Source: Rothia sp. ZJ932 (GTDB lineage: Bacteria > Actinomycetota > Actinomycetes > Actinomycetales > Micrococcaceae). Taken from it: DNA of 64,000 nucleotides. Where the stretch lies: contig NZ_CP070480.1 in NCBI RefSeq assembly GCF_016924835.1, positions 1,426,001 to 1,490,000 of the forward strand, given 5' to 3'. A program made the translations under genes and the position numbers. Under the pieces are notes generated by a model. That model ran no database searches. It was not told where the DNA came from and worked only from the letters and a program-made list of their open reading frames with translations. This document shows positions 47,298 to 57,346 of the stretch, in pieces (the stretch's first letter is position 1; each line of letters begins with the position of its first letter).

Positions 47298-48671
47298 TTA
47301 TGCCTTTGAGATGCGGTAGATGCCGCTGATGGTTCCCTGCCACCAAGTACCGAAAGTATCGATGGTGCCTACCATCTGCAGGGTGTCGCCGCCGCCGAGT
47401 AGAATGCTGACGTGATCGGGCAGTTGCTGGGAGTAGACGGTACGGCCGGTTTCAATGTCAATAATAGTTGCGTGCGCGTAAGCGCCGTCCGCTAGACCGG
47501 CGGGGCCGCGGCGACGTTCGCAGGTGTAAATCAGCTTGTCAGCTGTGGAATAGCGCGGTACAGCCGATGAGTAGACATCATCGCGCTTCCAGATCCGCTT
47601 CAGACCGTTAGGAGTGACATCCCAGCGTTCCATACCCGGTGCGAAAAGGGCTGAGGCGGGTATTGAGGGACCTGCGCCGTCAGGGTATTTAGGGTAGGGG
47701 TAACCGAAGGTGTTGGCACCCACCACGGTGTTGCCGATGCCAATCATAGAGTTTTCAGTACCCGATGCGCCAGGAGTAAAGAGCCCAGCTTCGCCCACCA
47801 AAGAACCGTCTTTAGTGCGGTAAACGATGACGTTTTCTTGGACATCGCCGTTATCGGTCAGCATAACGTAGTCTGAGCCGTTGGGACCGAAGAAGGTGGG
47901 GGACGCGCCCGACCCCCAGGCCAGCTTGCCTGGCTTACGAGCGCTACCGCGAGTATACGAATGTGCCCAGTCAATGACTGGCTTAGAATCAGCGGCTGCC
48001 GAGAGCATATAGATGCCGTGTGAGGTCACCACGCTCACGCCCGCAGGGCAGGCAGAAATGGAGTTATCCACGCGCTCGTCCATGGAGTAGCGGTTCAGAC
48101 GCAAGGAACGAAGAACACCGCGCTCCATATCAACAACGGCAACTACACCGTTCTTGGAAGCAACCCATACACGTCCCTGCCAGTCGGGCACCAAACCTAC
48201 TACCTGGTCGCCACCCATCTGGCTCAGGTATCGCTTAAGATCCACGCGTGAATCAACGCGTAAACCGCGCCCATCGGCACGGTGGGCAATACGCAAGAGA
48301 GTATTAGTGCCATCAACCAATACCATACGGTCTTGTTCATCGAGGTAGGCATACACGCCACCGAGCAAGGCACCCTTGGGCAGGTTCAGGTGGTCGAGTT
48401 CAGTACCGTTGGGGTGAACGATAGCAATTTTGGGAACAAGGAACTGCCCTTCTGCCGCCACCTGGGTACAAAGCACCTGAATAAACCCGTCGCGTCCTGC
48501 CAAAATAGTGGGGCAGGCACCGCCCATAGGGATTTTCTTAACATTCCACGGGCCAGCGCCGGGACCGGGCAGAGGGGTGGTATCTGATGCTTGGGCATCA
48601 CCATGCATGGTGGCAACACCGGGCGCACCAATGACCCTATTAATTTCAGCGTTATAAGCGCTAACAGTCAC
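47298..48671 (-). CDS. Beta-propeller-like protein of unknown function
   Basis: 457 residues with repeated blade-like motifs containing Asp/Gly turns and WVASKNGVVAVVD, resembling a quinoprotein or SMP-30-like propeller. No signal peptide is visible at this start, and no catalytic residues can be assigned. Paired with the downstream Tat-signal protein; the two probably work together. I do not recognise the family. Confidence 0.7.
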   Translation of the reverse strand: MTVSAYNAEINRVIGAPGVATMHGDAQASDTTPLPGPGAGPWNVKKIPMGGACPTILAGRDGFIQVLCTQVAAEGQFLVPKIAIVHPNGTELDHLNLPKGALLGGVYAYLDEQDRMVLVDGTNTLLRIAHRADGRGLRVDSRVDLKRYLSQMGGDQVVGLVPDWQGRVWVASKNGVVAVVDMERGVLRSLRLNRYSMDERVDNSISACPAGVSVVTSHGIYMLSAAADSKPVIDWAHSYTRGSARKPGKLAWGSGASPTFFGPNGSDYVMLTDNGDVQENVIVYRTKDGSLVGEAGLFTPGASGTENSMIGIGNTVVGANTFGYPYPKYPDGAGPSIPASALFAPGMERWDVTPNGLKRIWKRDDVYSSAVPRYSTADKLIYTCERRRGPAGLADGAYAHATIIDIETGRTVYSQQLPDHVSILLGGGDTLQMVGTIDTFGTWWQGTISGIYRISKA

Positions 48672-49027
48672 GAAGTTTCCTTGCTATTTTTATCACAACA
48701 TCACCGAAAGATATTTACCGTTATAGCTCAACGAATGTGAGAATCTCTAAACATTGGGGCTTCCTCCCCCGCTCGTTCAAGACAGTAAAAGATTCAACGC
48801 GGTTTACAGAAAAATGTATATAAAAATTGAATTTCATTCTTCATTTCATCTGCGCGTTTTCCAAGATCTAGACTCAACAGCCCAAGAGCCCAAGAATCTT
48901 CCGAAAATGTTGCGTATATTGAGTATCAAGCAACACTATATCAGCGAAGAGTAACTTTCACCGTAGCATTTTAGAGCTATGTCAATCCCCCCCCTCCAGA
49001 AACACTCCTCAGTGCCTATCACAGCAC
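48672..49027. other. Intergenic region
   Basis: 356 bp, AT-rich at the left, with no supported gene. Contains a C8 homopolymer near 48987-48994 and presumably the promoter of the propeller gene. The largest open frame (about 66 codons) has no coding character. Confidence 0.55.
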
Positions 49028-49975
49028 TCATACTTCTAGCAAAAGATGAGCCAGCTGCGCATCCACCACCAAATCGGTAATAGCGCCGGTACGCAAAGCA
49101 CCCCTCAGAGCTTTGACTCGGTGATCGCCAGAGGCCGCGCACACCCGCCGCGGAATCTTAGCAAGCTCTGCGGGGGTGGGCCCGGTAGCGCGGGCATTGA
49201 TGTCTAGGTCGGCGTATGTACCGTCCTCTCGCAAAAGAAGGGTGCAGATATCACCCACCACCCCCTGAGCGCGCATCTTCTTGAGTTCATCGGCATCAAA
49301 GTACCCACCGTTATAGACGTGTGACGGTATAGCCCCGCCAAAAGCACCAATACCGAACAGGGCAACGTCCACTGTTTTTTGCACAGCCAGCACCCCGGCG
49401 ATACTGCGCTCGCACCACATCGCCTGTTTAGTTGCAGCAAAGTCAAAGAAAGCAGGCACCGGAAAATGAATCATCTGAGCCCCGTAGGTTTCAGCGACAG
49501 AACCCAAGATAGTACCCGAGTACGGAATACCCGTATGGTGGGCGTTGCCCGCCCCGTTGAGCTGTACCACGGTGACATCTTTAAGCGGACGCTTTTTCAG
49601 GTACTTTGCCACCTCAGTCACGGTTGATCCCCAAGCAATGCCAGCAACCGATCCCTCTACAATGCAGGAATCAAAAACTTCCGCAGCTACTCGCGCCACC
49701 TTCTGCATGCGGGTGATGGGGCTGGCGGACGCATTCACCGACACCACCTGCGCCCGCACCTTGTAACGGTCCATGATTTTCTGCGCCAGGTTATCTTTGG
49801 GTCGAAACTCCGCATTAAGACTAATACGCACGATGCCCTCAGCCCGCGCATCCTTCAAAAGCCGGGAGATGCTGGCGCGTGACACCTGGTAGCGGGCGGC
49901 GATGGTTTCCATAGTGAGCCCCTGCATGTAGTAGAGGTCAGCCACTTCGTAGATATATTGTGAACGATTGTGCAT
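49028..49975 (-). CDS. SorC-family sugar-responsive transcriptional regulator
   Basis: 315 residues from ATG 49975: an N-terminal helix-turn-helix (LTMETIAARYQVSRASISRLL, about 19-39) and a C-terminal phosphosugar-binding domain (IAWGSTVTEVAKYL, GIGAFGG and SGDHRVKALRGAL). A GTG at 49996 is an alternative start. It is divergent from glpD, which suggests it controls the glp operon in response to glycerol 3-phosphate or a related effector. A 13-bp inverted repeat flanks its start, a candidate operator. Confidence 0.9.
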   Translation of the reverse strand: MHNRSQYIYEVADLYYMQGLTMETIAARYQVSRASISRLLKDARAEGIVRISLNAEFRPKDNLAQKIMDRYKVRAQVVSVNASASPITRMQKVARVAAEVFDSCIVEGSVAGIAWGSTVTEVAKYLKKRPLKDVTVVQLNGAGNAHHTGIPYSGTILGSVAETYGAQMIHFPVPAFFDFAATKQAMWCERSIAGVLAVQKTVDVALFGIGAFGGAIPSHVYNGGYFDADELKKMRAQGVVGDICTLLLREDGTYADLDINARATGPTPAELAKIPRRVCAASGDHRVKALRGALRTGAITDLVVDAQLAHLLLEV

Positions 49976-50005
49976 AGTTTTTATCTTATAGCGCACATTC
50001 GTTCA
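49961..50005. promoter_or_regulatory. Inverted repeat between the SorC gene and glpD
   Basis: Arms TGAACGATTGTGC (49961-49973) and GCACATTCGTTCA (49993-50005) match at 12 of 13 positions with a 19-bp spacer, so arm centres are 32 bp apart, about three helical turns. The left arm overlaps the first codons of the regulator. Likely operator for the SorC protein. Confidence 0.6.
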
Positions 50006-50082
50006 TATTGTTAGGGTTGAGCTGACTCACAGGTCAAGATGGTTGCAAGACACTTTTAGAAGCAAAGGAAAGGCATCACACC

Positions 50083-51825
50083 GTGTACACCACACGTTTC
50101 GCCCACGCAAGCCACCTCAACGCAGCTTCACGCCAGCAAGCATTTGACGCCATGACTGATGATGAAGGCGTGGATATTCTGATCATTGGCGGCGGTGTTA
50201 CCGGCGCTGGCATCGCCCTGGATGCAGCCACCCGCGGGTTACGCACCGCCATTATTGACGCCGGCGATTGGGCAACCGGAACCAGCGCCTGGTCATCAAA
50301 GCTAGTTCACGGCGGTCTGCGCTACCTCTATAACCTTGACTTCAAGCTCGTAGCAGAGGCCCTCAAAGAACGTGGTCTTCTGCTAGAGAAAACAGCTCCC
50401 CACCTGGTCAAAGCTCAGCCTTTCCTCTGGCCCCTGAAAATGCCCGTGATTGAACGTGCCTACTCGGCCGTTGGAATCGGTATGTACGACGCTATGGCTT
50501 ATGCAGGTACCCGCGGGCGTCGCACCGTACCCACCCAGAAGCACTTCAGTAAAAAGGGTGCCCTCAAAATCTTCCCCGACATCAAAAACGATGTGTTTAC
50601 CGGCGCCATTCAGTTCTACGATGCCCGTGTTGATGACACCCGCCTAGTCATCGACCTGGTGCGCACCGCAGCGGGCTACGGTGCTCTGGCGGCTTCTCGC
50701 GTCAAGCTCACCAACGTCACCAAAAATAACCTGGGCACCGTCATTGGTGCCGAAGTGCTCAACCGAGAAACCGGTGACACCGCCACTATTAAGGCAAAAC
50801 ACATCATCAACGCCACCGGTGTATGGACAGAAGAAACCCAGTCTATTGCCAACCAGGACGCGGGGCTGGAAGTGCTCGCGTCTAAGGGCATTCACATTCT
50901 GGTACCGCGCGATCGCATCAAAGCAACCAGCGGCATCTTCACCATGACAGAAAAATCCGTGCTGTTCATTATTCCCTGGCAACGATACTGGATTATCGGC
51001 ACCACCGACACGCCCTACACCGAAGACATTAACAACCCGGTAGCTACGTCAAAGGACATTCAGTACGTTCTTGATGAAGCCAACCGCCTGCTGGATAACG
51101 AACTAACTGCCGACGATATTATCGGCACCTACGCCGGTTTGCGTCCGCTTCTGCAGCCCAAGCTCAAAGAAGGTTCAGAGGCATCTTCTACCAAGGTTTC
51201 ACGCGAACATACCGTTACCGAGATTGCGCCGGGAATGAGCGCCATCGCCGGCGGCAAGCTCACCACCTACCGCGTCATGGCTAAGGACGCCGTTGATTTC
51301 GCTCTCGGAGAGACCGCCAAGTACCGCCCCTGCGTCACCGAATCTATCGAGCTGGTGGGCGCAACCGGTTATCGTGCCGCTGAAGCAGCGCGCTCATCCA
51401 TCGCCCAGGCACAGGGCTGGAACGATGAGCGCATGACCCACCTGCTCGAACGCTACGGCGCTGAGATCCACGATCTGCTGGCGCTCATTAAAGAGAACCC
51501 CGAACTGGGCAAGCCCCTTGAGCACGCACCCCAGTTCCTGCGCGCTGACGTCGTTTTCGGCGTGCGCTACGAAGGTGCCCTGCACCTTGAAGATATCTTG
51601 ATTCGCCGCGTCCGCCTTGATCTTGAGCAGCGTGACCGTGGCCTAACAAGCGCCGAAGAAATTATCGCCCTCATGAGCGAAGAACTCGGTTGGGACGCCG
51701 CCACCGAACAGCACGAGCTAGATACCTACCGCGCCCGTGTGGAGGCTATTGCCGCAGCTGAAACCGAGACCACTGACCGCGCAGCAACCGCTCACCTGAG
51801 CAACGCAGAAACTGTAGTTGGCTAA
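50083..51825 (+). CDS. glpD: Glycerol-3-phosphate dehydrogenase (FAD, aerobic)
   Basis: Membrane-associated flavoprotein oxidising glycerol 3-phosphate to dihydroxyacetone phosphate and reducing the quinone pool. 580 residues, GTG start after AAAGGAAAGG. FAD loop ILIIGGGVTGAGIALDAATRG, WSSKLVHGGLRYL, and IIGTTDTPY are characteristic; a C-terminal DAO_C domain covers about 400-560. First gene of glpDFK. Confidence 0.96.
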   Translation: MYTTRFAHASHLNAASRQQAFDAMTDDEGVDILIIGGGVTGAGIALDAATRGLRTAIIDAGDWATGTSAWSSKLVHGGLRYLYNLDFKLVAEALKERGLLLEKTAPHLVKAQPFLWPLKMPVIERAYSAVGIGMYDAMAYAGTRGRRTVPTQKHFSKKGALKIFPDIKNDVFTGAIQFYDARVDDTRLVIDLVRTAAGYGALAASRVKLTNVTKNNLGTVIGAEVLNRETGDTATIKAKHIINATGVWTEETQSIANQDAGLEVLASKGIHILVPRDRIKATSGIFTMTEKSVLFIIPWQRYWIIGTTDTPYTEDINNPVATSKDIQYVLDEANRLLDNELTADDIIGTYAGLRPLLQPKLKEGSEASSTKVSREHTVTEIAPGMSAIAGGKLTTYRVMAKDAVDFALGETAKYRPCVTESIELVGATGYRAAEAARSSIAQAQGWNDERMTHLLERYGAEIHDLLALIKENPELGKPLEHAPQFLRADVVFGVRYEGALHLEDILIRRVRLDLEQRDRGLTSAEEIIALMSEELGWDAATEQHELDTYRARVEAIAAAETETTDRAATAHLSNAETVVG

Positions 51826-51837
51826 CAACAACTACCC

Positions 51838-51888
51838 CTGGTGCAGCCTGCGGCTCGGCACTATCAGCCGGGTAGCAGGCTACACCAG
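51838..51888 (+). terminator. Intercistronic hairpin between glpD and glpF
   Basis: Stem CTGGTGCAGCCTGC pairs with GCAGGCTACACCAG with one mismatch and an internal GGCT/AGCC; no T-run. Could be a partial terminator or an mRNA-stability element that sets different levels of GlpD and GlpFK. Confidence 0.6.
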
Positions 51889-52036
51889 TGCCAGAAACTG
51901 ACACTTTTCCCGCTACACATTCAGCACCACAAGGCAGACTTATTGCCTAGGGTTTTGAAAATATATTTCTCACTACATAAATATTCTTCACGGTAAGAAT
52001 CTTTAACGTACAGAGTCGTACAGAAAGGACGCGCAC

Positions 52037-52831
52037 ATGAGCTTGTCAGCATCAACGCTGGTTGCCGAAGGCGCAACCGCCCTCAAAACAGCAGAGGGCA
52101 CAGCAACCACCCTGGGAGTTTTCTCTTCAGAGGTGCTAGGAACCGCCGTTCTCATTCTCTTGGGTGCCGGTGTTTGTGCCGCAGTCACCCTGCCCAAATC
52201 GGCAGCCAAAAATACCGATTGGCTAACCATCGGCTTCGGTTGGGCGATGGCAGTGTTCGCCGCTGTCTATGTATCAGCTCCTTCGGGTGCCCACCTCAAC
52301 CCCGCAGTTACCGTTGGCCTTTTTGTAGCAGGTAATGACTTCGCCCCCGGTATCGCCCCCACCGTGCCTAACATGTTTGTTTACTTTGCCGGTGAGTTCT
52401 TGGGTGCTTTCGTTGGTGCCTGGCTTGCCTACTTGGCTTTCAAGAAACACTTTGATGAAGCAGAACCCAATACCACCCGCGGTGTCTTCTCAACCGCACC
52501 GGCAATCCGCTCCTACGGGTGGAACCTCGTCACCGAAGCTATTGGCACCTTCGTTCTGGTCGGCTTCGTGGTCGCATCAGGTCTCACTCCTTCAGGTCTT
52601 GGTCCACTCGGCGTAGCGCTGATCGTTTTGGCAATCGGTCTTTCATTGGGCACCCCCACCGGTTACGCCATCAACCCGGCACGTGACCTAGCACCTCGCA
52701 TCGCCCATGCCCTCATGCCTATCAAGGGTAAGGGCTCCTCAGACTGGGCATACGCCTGGGTGCCAGTAGTTGGCCCTATCATAGGCGCTACTGCCGCAGC
52801 ACTGATTATTCCCACCATGCTGGGCATCTAA
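52037..52831 (+). CDS. glpF: Glycerol uptake facilitator (aquaglyceroporin)
   Basis: 264-residue membrane channel of the MIP family with six membrane spans and two half-helices. Pore motifs are GAHLNPAVT and AINPARD; the Asp following the second NPAR is characteristic of glycerol-conducting members. Preceded by AGAAAGGA. Lies between glpD and glpK. Confidence 0.96.
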   Translation: MSLSASTLVAEGATALKTAEGTATTLGVFSSEVLGTAVLILLGAGVCAAVTLPKSAAKNTDWLTIGFGWAMAVFAAVYVSAPSGAHLNPAVTVGLFVAGNDFAPGIAPTVPNMFVYFAGEFLGAFVGAWLAYLAFKKHFDEAEPNTTRGVFSTAPAIRSYGWNLVTEAIGTFVLVGFVVASGLTPSGLGPLGVALIVLAIGLSLGTPTGYAINPARDLAPRIAHALMPIKGKGSSDWAYAWVPVVGPIIGATAAALIIPTMLGI

Positions 52832-52906
52832 CCTTCTTTCACCCCACCGGGGCGGACGCGTCCACCCCTCAACCCTCCACTCACAAACCGACAAAGGAGT
52901 TAAATC

Positions 52907-54451
52907 ATGAGTGAAAAAACCCTCCCCGAACGCAAGAAGTACATCCTCTCAATTGACCAGGGCACCACGTCCTCCCGTGCCATTCTCTTCAATAAGCAGG
53001 GAGAAATCGTCTCGGTCGGTCAGCACGAACACGAACAGATTTTCCCGAAAGCGGGCTGGGTAGAACATGACCCCGCAGAGATCTGGACCAACATCCGCAA
53101 ATCTGTCGGTGAAGCACTCACCAAGGCTGAGGTCAACCACCACGAAATCGCTGCCGTCGGTATCACTAACCAGCGCGAAACCGCTGTGGTGTGGGATAAG
53201 AACACCGGCGAACCCATCTACAACGCCATCGTTTGGCAAGATACCCGCACCCAAAAAATTTGCGAGGAGCTCGGTGGCGAAGAAGGCCCCAGCAAATACC
53301 ATGACATTGTGGGGCTCAACCTTGCCACCTATTTCTCCGGCCCCAAAATCAAGTGGATTCTCGATAACGTAGAAGGCGCCCGCGAAAAAGCTGAAGCAGG
53401 CGATCTGCTCTTCGGCAACACCGACACCTGGGTTGTTTGGAACCTCACCGGCGGTGTGGACGGCGGCGTTCACGTCACCGACGTTACCAATGCTTCACGT
53501 ACCATGCTGATGAACATCCGCACCCTGGAATGGGACGAAAACATCGCCAAGGACATGGGCATCCCCATGAGCATGCTGCCCGAGATTAAGTCCTCCTCTG
53601 AAATCTACGGCTACGGTCGCCCCAAGGGTCTACTCAATGGCACCCCCATCGCCGGTATTCTTGGTGACCAGCAGGCAGCGACCTTCGGTCAGGCGTGCTT
53701 TGAAAAAGGCATGGCAAAGAACACCTACGGCACCGGTAACTTCATGCTGATGAACACCGGCGAAGAACCCGTCATCTCTGAGAACGGTTTGCTCACCACC
53801 GTCGCCTACAAGATTGGCGAGAATAAGCCCGTCTACGCCCTTGAGGGTTCAGTGGCGGTTTCAGGTTCACTCATTCAGTGGTTGCGCGACAATCTCAAGA
53901 TGATTAATGACGCCTCAGAGTCAGAAGCGCTGGCAACCTCCGTTGAAGATTCGGGTGGCTGCTACATCGTTCCTGCCTTCTCTGGTCTTTTTGCTCCCCA
54001 CTGGCGTCCGGATGCACGCGGCGTCATCGTTGGTCTGACCCGCTACGTCAATCGCGCCCACATTGTGCGAGCAGCGCTGGAAGCAACCGCTTGGCAGACC
54101 CGCGAAGTGCTCGATGCGATGAACGCTGATTCCGGTGTTGAGCTTTCTGAGCTGCGCGTGGACGGTGGTATGACCGCTAATGAGTTCCTCATGCAGTTCC
54201 AGGCTGACATTCTGGGTGTGCCCGTTATTCGCCCCAAGGTCATTGAGACCACCGCCCTCGGTGCTGCCTACGCAGCCGGCATCGCTGTTGGTTTCTGGGA
54301 GGGTGAACAGGACGTCACCGCCAACTGGTCAGAGGATAAGCGCTGGGAGCCTTCCATGGATCGGGGCGACGTCGAACGCCAGTACCGTACCTGGAAGAAG
54401 GCAGTCTCTAAGACCCTGGGTTGGGTTGATGAGGACGTAGATTCCGAGTAA
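52907..54451 (+). CDS. glpK: Glycerol kinase
   Basis: Phosphorylates glycerol to glycerol 3-phosphate, trapping it after entry by GlpF. 514 residues with the FGGY-kinase motifs [40 protein letters not shown], and the C-terminal [13 protein letters not shown]. Preceded by AAAGGAG. Last gene of the operon, followed by a large hairpin. Confidence 0.97.
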   Translation: MSEKTLPERKKYILSIDQGTTSSRAILFNKQGEIVSVGQHEHEQIFPKAGWVEHDPAEIWTNIRKSVGEALTKAEVNHHEIAAVGITNQRETAVVWDKNTGEPIYNAIVWQDTRTQKICEELGGEEGPSKYHDIVGLNLATYFSGPKIKWILDNVEGAREKAEAGDLLFGNTDTWVVWNLTGGVDGGVHVTDVTNASRTMLMNIRTLEWDENIAKDMGIPMSMLPEIKSSSEIYGYGRPKGLLNGTPIAGILGDQQAATFGQACFEKGMAKNTYGTGNFMLMNTGEEPVISENGLLTTVAYKIGENKPVYALEGSVAVSGSLIQWLRDNLKMINDASESEALATSVEDSGGCYIVPAFSGLFAPHWRPDARGVIVGLTRYVNRAHIVRAALEATAWQTREVLDAMNADSGVELSELRVDGGMTANEFLMQFQADILGVPVIRPKVIETTALGAAYAAGIAVGFWEGEQDVTANWSEDKRWEPSMDRGDVERQYRTWKKAVSKTLGWVDEDVDSE

Positions 54452-54474
54452 CCCCTTGCAGGGAACCAACACAA

Positions 54475-54541
54475 GAGGTGACCACGAGAAGTGATGGTGA
54501 CCGTACATTTTACGGTCAGCATTACTTCTCGTGGTCACCTC
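54475..54541 (+). terminator. Very long hairpin after glpK
   Basis: Two 31-bp arms (54475-54505 and 54511-54541) pair with only two mismatches around a 5-nt loop; outer part GAGGTGACCACGAGAAGT. There is no T-run. Its size is beyond a normal terminator. Confidence 0.8.
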
Positions 54542-54626
54542 AAATATGAATGAAACGTTTGTTCCTGTAGAAATCAGTGATACAAGTATGGACGCGCAGT
54601 ACCCACTCGCTGTTAGGCTGAATATC

Positions 54627-56288
54627 ATGGCTACAGCTTCTTCACTCAAAAACCGTCTGCAAGCCCTCGACGGCAAGCCCTATGGGGCGCTTAGATCTCT
54701 CACCGGCAGCTACACTTTTGATGGTTTCACCCTGCGCATCGATCAGGTACAGTCTGATCCTTACGCTCCGCCCTCGCGCGTCCGGCTGATAGTGCCTCTA
54801 CCCAGCACTCAGCTGCCCAGCGAAGTGCTTGAAACTCGACAGCAGCAGGTAGCGGTGCGGGATTTTATTGCCCGTGATATAGCGGACGCGGTTGCCCACG
54901 GTCCTCGTGAGTTTGGCTTTGTGGCACCGGGGCAAGAGATTCTTAATCGTTCCTCGGTAGTTGTTACAGATGAGGTATTGGAAGTTCGTCTAACTTTCGC
55001 TTTCCCCGCTGCAGGTAGGCGCGTCAAAGGGCGCCTTGCAGCTGAACTTCTCACCGAAGAGCTAGCTGATCTGGTGCGGTACTCAGCGCTGGGTGCTGAT
55101 CTTGAGGTGGTAAAGCTACGGGAGCATGTTGCCACCTACACCGATTTTCTGTGGATTCAGCGGCAGCTTGAGGAACGCGGTTTAGTTGCTTTTGTTGCCA
55201 ATGGTTCGGCGCTGGCGCGGTCTAGCGGTGCTAGTGATACTCCTTCGCAGCGTAATGTGCCTTTCACTAGCCCCGATTCACTCTCTACCAGTCTCACCAC
55301 GCCTTCAGGCAGAAGGCTGACAGGTCTGGGAATTGGACAGGGCATCACCCTGATTGTGGGTGGCGGCTACCACGGCAAATCTACCCTTTTGCAGGCGATT
55401 GAACGCGGTGTTTATGCCCATGTTCCCGGCGATGGACGCGAGTTTGTGGTTACGGCATCGGCTGCGGTAAGTGTGCGAGCTGAGGACGGACGCAGCGTGG
55501 CGGGTGTTGATATTTCCCCCTTTATTGCGGGTTTGCCGGGCGGGGTGTCCACTGAGGTTTTCTCAACGGCTAATGCTTCAGGGTCAACGTCTCAGGCAGC
55601 TGGCATCGCTGAGGCTTTGGAGATCGGTAGCGACCTGTTGCTGATTGATGAGGATACCTCAGCTACTAACTTCATGATTCGCGACGAGGCGATGCGAGCG
55701 CTTATTAATGCCAGCCACGAGCCGATTACGCCCTTCGTTGATCGGGTGCGGGGCTTGTATGAGGGGGTGGGTGTTTCAACCGTTATGGTGGTCGGTGGCT
55801 CGGGTGCTTTCTTTGGGTTGGCTGATACGGTGATTGCTCTCACGGAGTATGTTCCGTCTGATGTGACGGCGCGGGCTCATGAAATAGCGGGGTCGTCCCC
55901 TATTACCCGCAGCAGTGGAGATACCGACTTCTGGGTTGATTATCTGAGGGAGCTGCCGCGTTCACCCCGCGGTTTGGGCATGGGTAATGTGCGTAAGCCT
56001 CCCCGTGCTAAGGGGCTTCAGACTATTCAGGTAGATAGACAAGAGATTGATGTGCGGGCGCTCAGTCAGCTGACAGATGCCGCTCAAACTCAGGCAATAG
56101 CACGGGCGTTGCTCCTGGTGGAGAAGAAGCTAGCGCACGACATGTCCCTCGCGCGAGCTGTCCATGAAACCTGCGGTGACCTTGAGGTGAAGGATCTGGA
56201 TATCCTGGCGCCAGCCCGCGGCGATATGGCAGCTCCCCGCGCGTCCGAACTTATGGGCGCTATCAGCAGGTGGCGTGGAATCAAGTAA
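54627..56288 (+). CDS. ABC-class predicted ATPase
   Basis: 553-residue cytosolic protein of the ABC_ATPase family (Pfam PF09818 by recall). The Walker A is GGGYHGKSTLLQAI, the Walker B region DLLLIDEDTSATNFM, followed by a signature-like VMVVGGSGAFFGLADT. There is no transmembrane domain or partner permease nearby. Function of the family is unknown. Start chosen at ATG 54627; the longer frame reads into the glpK hairpin. Confidence 0.88.
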   Translation: MATASSLKNRLQALDGKPYGALRSLTGSYTFDGFTLRIDQVQSDPYAPPSRVRLIVPLPSTQLPSEVLETRQQQVAVRDFIARDIADAVAHGPREFGFVAPGQEILNRSSVVVTDEVLEVRLTFAFPAAGRRVKGRLAAELLTEELADLVRYSALGADLEVVKLREHVATYTDFLWIQRQLEERGLVAFVANGSALARSSGASDTPSQRNVPFTSPDSLSTSLTTPSGRRLTGLGIGQGITLIVGGGYHGKSTLLQAIERGVYAHVPGDGREFVVTASAAVSVRAEDGRSVAGVDISPFIAGLPGGVSTEVFSTANASGSTSQAAGIAEALEIGSDLLLIDEDTSATNFMIRDEAMRALINASHEPITPFVDRVRGLYEGVGVSTVMVVGGSGAFFGLADTVIALTEYVPSDVTARAHEIAGSSPITRSSGDTDFWVDYLRELPRSPRGLGMGNVRKPPRAKGLQTIQVDRQEIDVRALSQLTDAAQTQAIARALLLVEKKLAHDMSLARAVHETCGDLEVKDLDILAPARGDMAAPRASELMGAISRWRGIK

Positions 56289-56339
56289 ACGATGTATCTC
56301 GCCCCCCCCGTTAGCAACAGTGTGGACTCTCCAGAATTA

Positions 56340-56618
56340 TTATTTGAGTTCTGCAAATCTCTCTATTGCTTGGTCGTAGGCGGCTACAACGTCTGATATT
56401 TCTACGATGGGAGGCAGCAGCCCTGCTTCTTGGTGTTCGAGGAGGAACTCGGCAAGGACGTAGGCGGAGGCTTCGCTCTCATCGAGCACGCCGTGGGTAT
56501 AGTCAGCGGCATCTACCAAATCCAAGAGGGGTTTGGCAACACCGTAGTCGCCTTGCAGGGCTGCTTGGTAGGTGCCGGTACTTTCTAGGGTAATTCCTAG
56601 AATGAGTTCTGATGCCAT
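56340..56618 (-). CDS. Small acidic protein of unknown function
   Basis: 92 residues from the ATG at 56618 (GGAG site). Strongly acidic with two predicted helical stretches (DLVDAADYTHG region and EISDVVAAYDQAIERFAELK). No recognised domain. Convergent with the ATPase gene; a C8 tract lies in the short gap between them. Confidence 0.6.
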   Translation of the reverse strand: MASELILGITLESTGTYQAALQGDYGVAKPLLDLVDAADYTHGVLDESEASAYVLAEFLLEHQEAGLLPPIVEISDVVAAYDQAIERFAELK

Positions 56619-56769
56619 AGCATGCTCCATTTTCTACAAAATTGAATATTATGTTTTCATTCTATAGTTATAGTTACCTCACCGAACAGGGGTTTCCTCG
56701 TTGAATTAACAACAACCCTCAGTGCCCCATTTCACTCGCCACTGGCTGAGGTCGTGAAAGAATAGATGT

Positions 56770-57342
56770 ATGCAAGATTCTTCATCAATACCCTCAGCAA
56801 CCTCAGCCGAGAATGACCGGCAGGTGAGTGAGCGCGTCCACCATACACTGGTAGAAACCCCGCTGGGTCAGATGCATCTTGCTGCTCGTGAGGACGCTTT
56901 GATTGGGGCATGGTTTACGGGGCAGGCGCATTTTCCGGCAAAACACCACCTGGGTGAGAAAGTTGAGCCCAGCCGCCACCCCATTTTGGAGCAGGCAGCG
57001 CGTGAGCTCGAAGAGTATTTTGCGAAAGAACGCAAGAGTTTTGAGGTGCCGTTAGCTCCCGATGGAACAGATTTTCAATTGGCGGTCTGGGATTCACTCA
57101 AAGATATTCCTTTTGGCTATACCACCACCTACGGAGCTATTTCTAAAATCGTGGGACCGGGCGCACCGGCACAAGCTGTGGGTCAGGCGGTAGGTCATAA
57201 TAAGGTTTCTATTTTTATTCCCTGCCACCGGGTTCTCTCAGCAGATGGCAAGCTGACCGGTTACGCGGGAGGGGTAGAACGCAAGCAGTATCTTCTTGAT
57301 CTAGAAGCACCCAGCGCCGCAGAAGAAGGGCGTCTGTTCTAG
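56770..57342 (+). CDS. ogt: Methylated-DNA--protein-cysteine methyltransferase
   Basis: Suicide repair protein that removes O6-alkyl groups from guanine onto its own cysteine. 190 residues with the active-site motif IPCHRVL, preceded by GQAVGHNKVS (Asn hinge) and followed by LTGYAGGVERKQYLLDLE. First gene of an alkylation-repair group: ogt, a broken alkB, and tag. Confidence 0.95.
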   Translation: MQDSSSIPSATSAENDRQVSERVHHTLVETPLGQMHLAAREDALIGAWFTGQAHFPAKHHLGEKVEPSRHPILEQAARELEEYFAKERKSFEVPLAPDGTDFQLAVWDSLKDIPFGYTTTYGAISKIVGPGAPAQAVGQAVGHNKVSIFIPCHRVLSADGKLTGYAGGVERKQYLLDLEAPSAAEEGRLF

Positions 57343-57346
57343 CGCT

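Noticed and set aside
48754-48954. 66-codon frame in the gap before the SorC gene
   Set aside because: AT-rich composition unlike neighbours, no ribosome site, no motif.
48987-48994. C8 homopolymer near the SorC gene end, and a similar C8 at about 56293-56300
   Set aside because: Both are intergenic and downstream of stop codons, so slippage would not change a protein; not listed as contingency loci.
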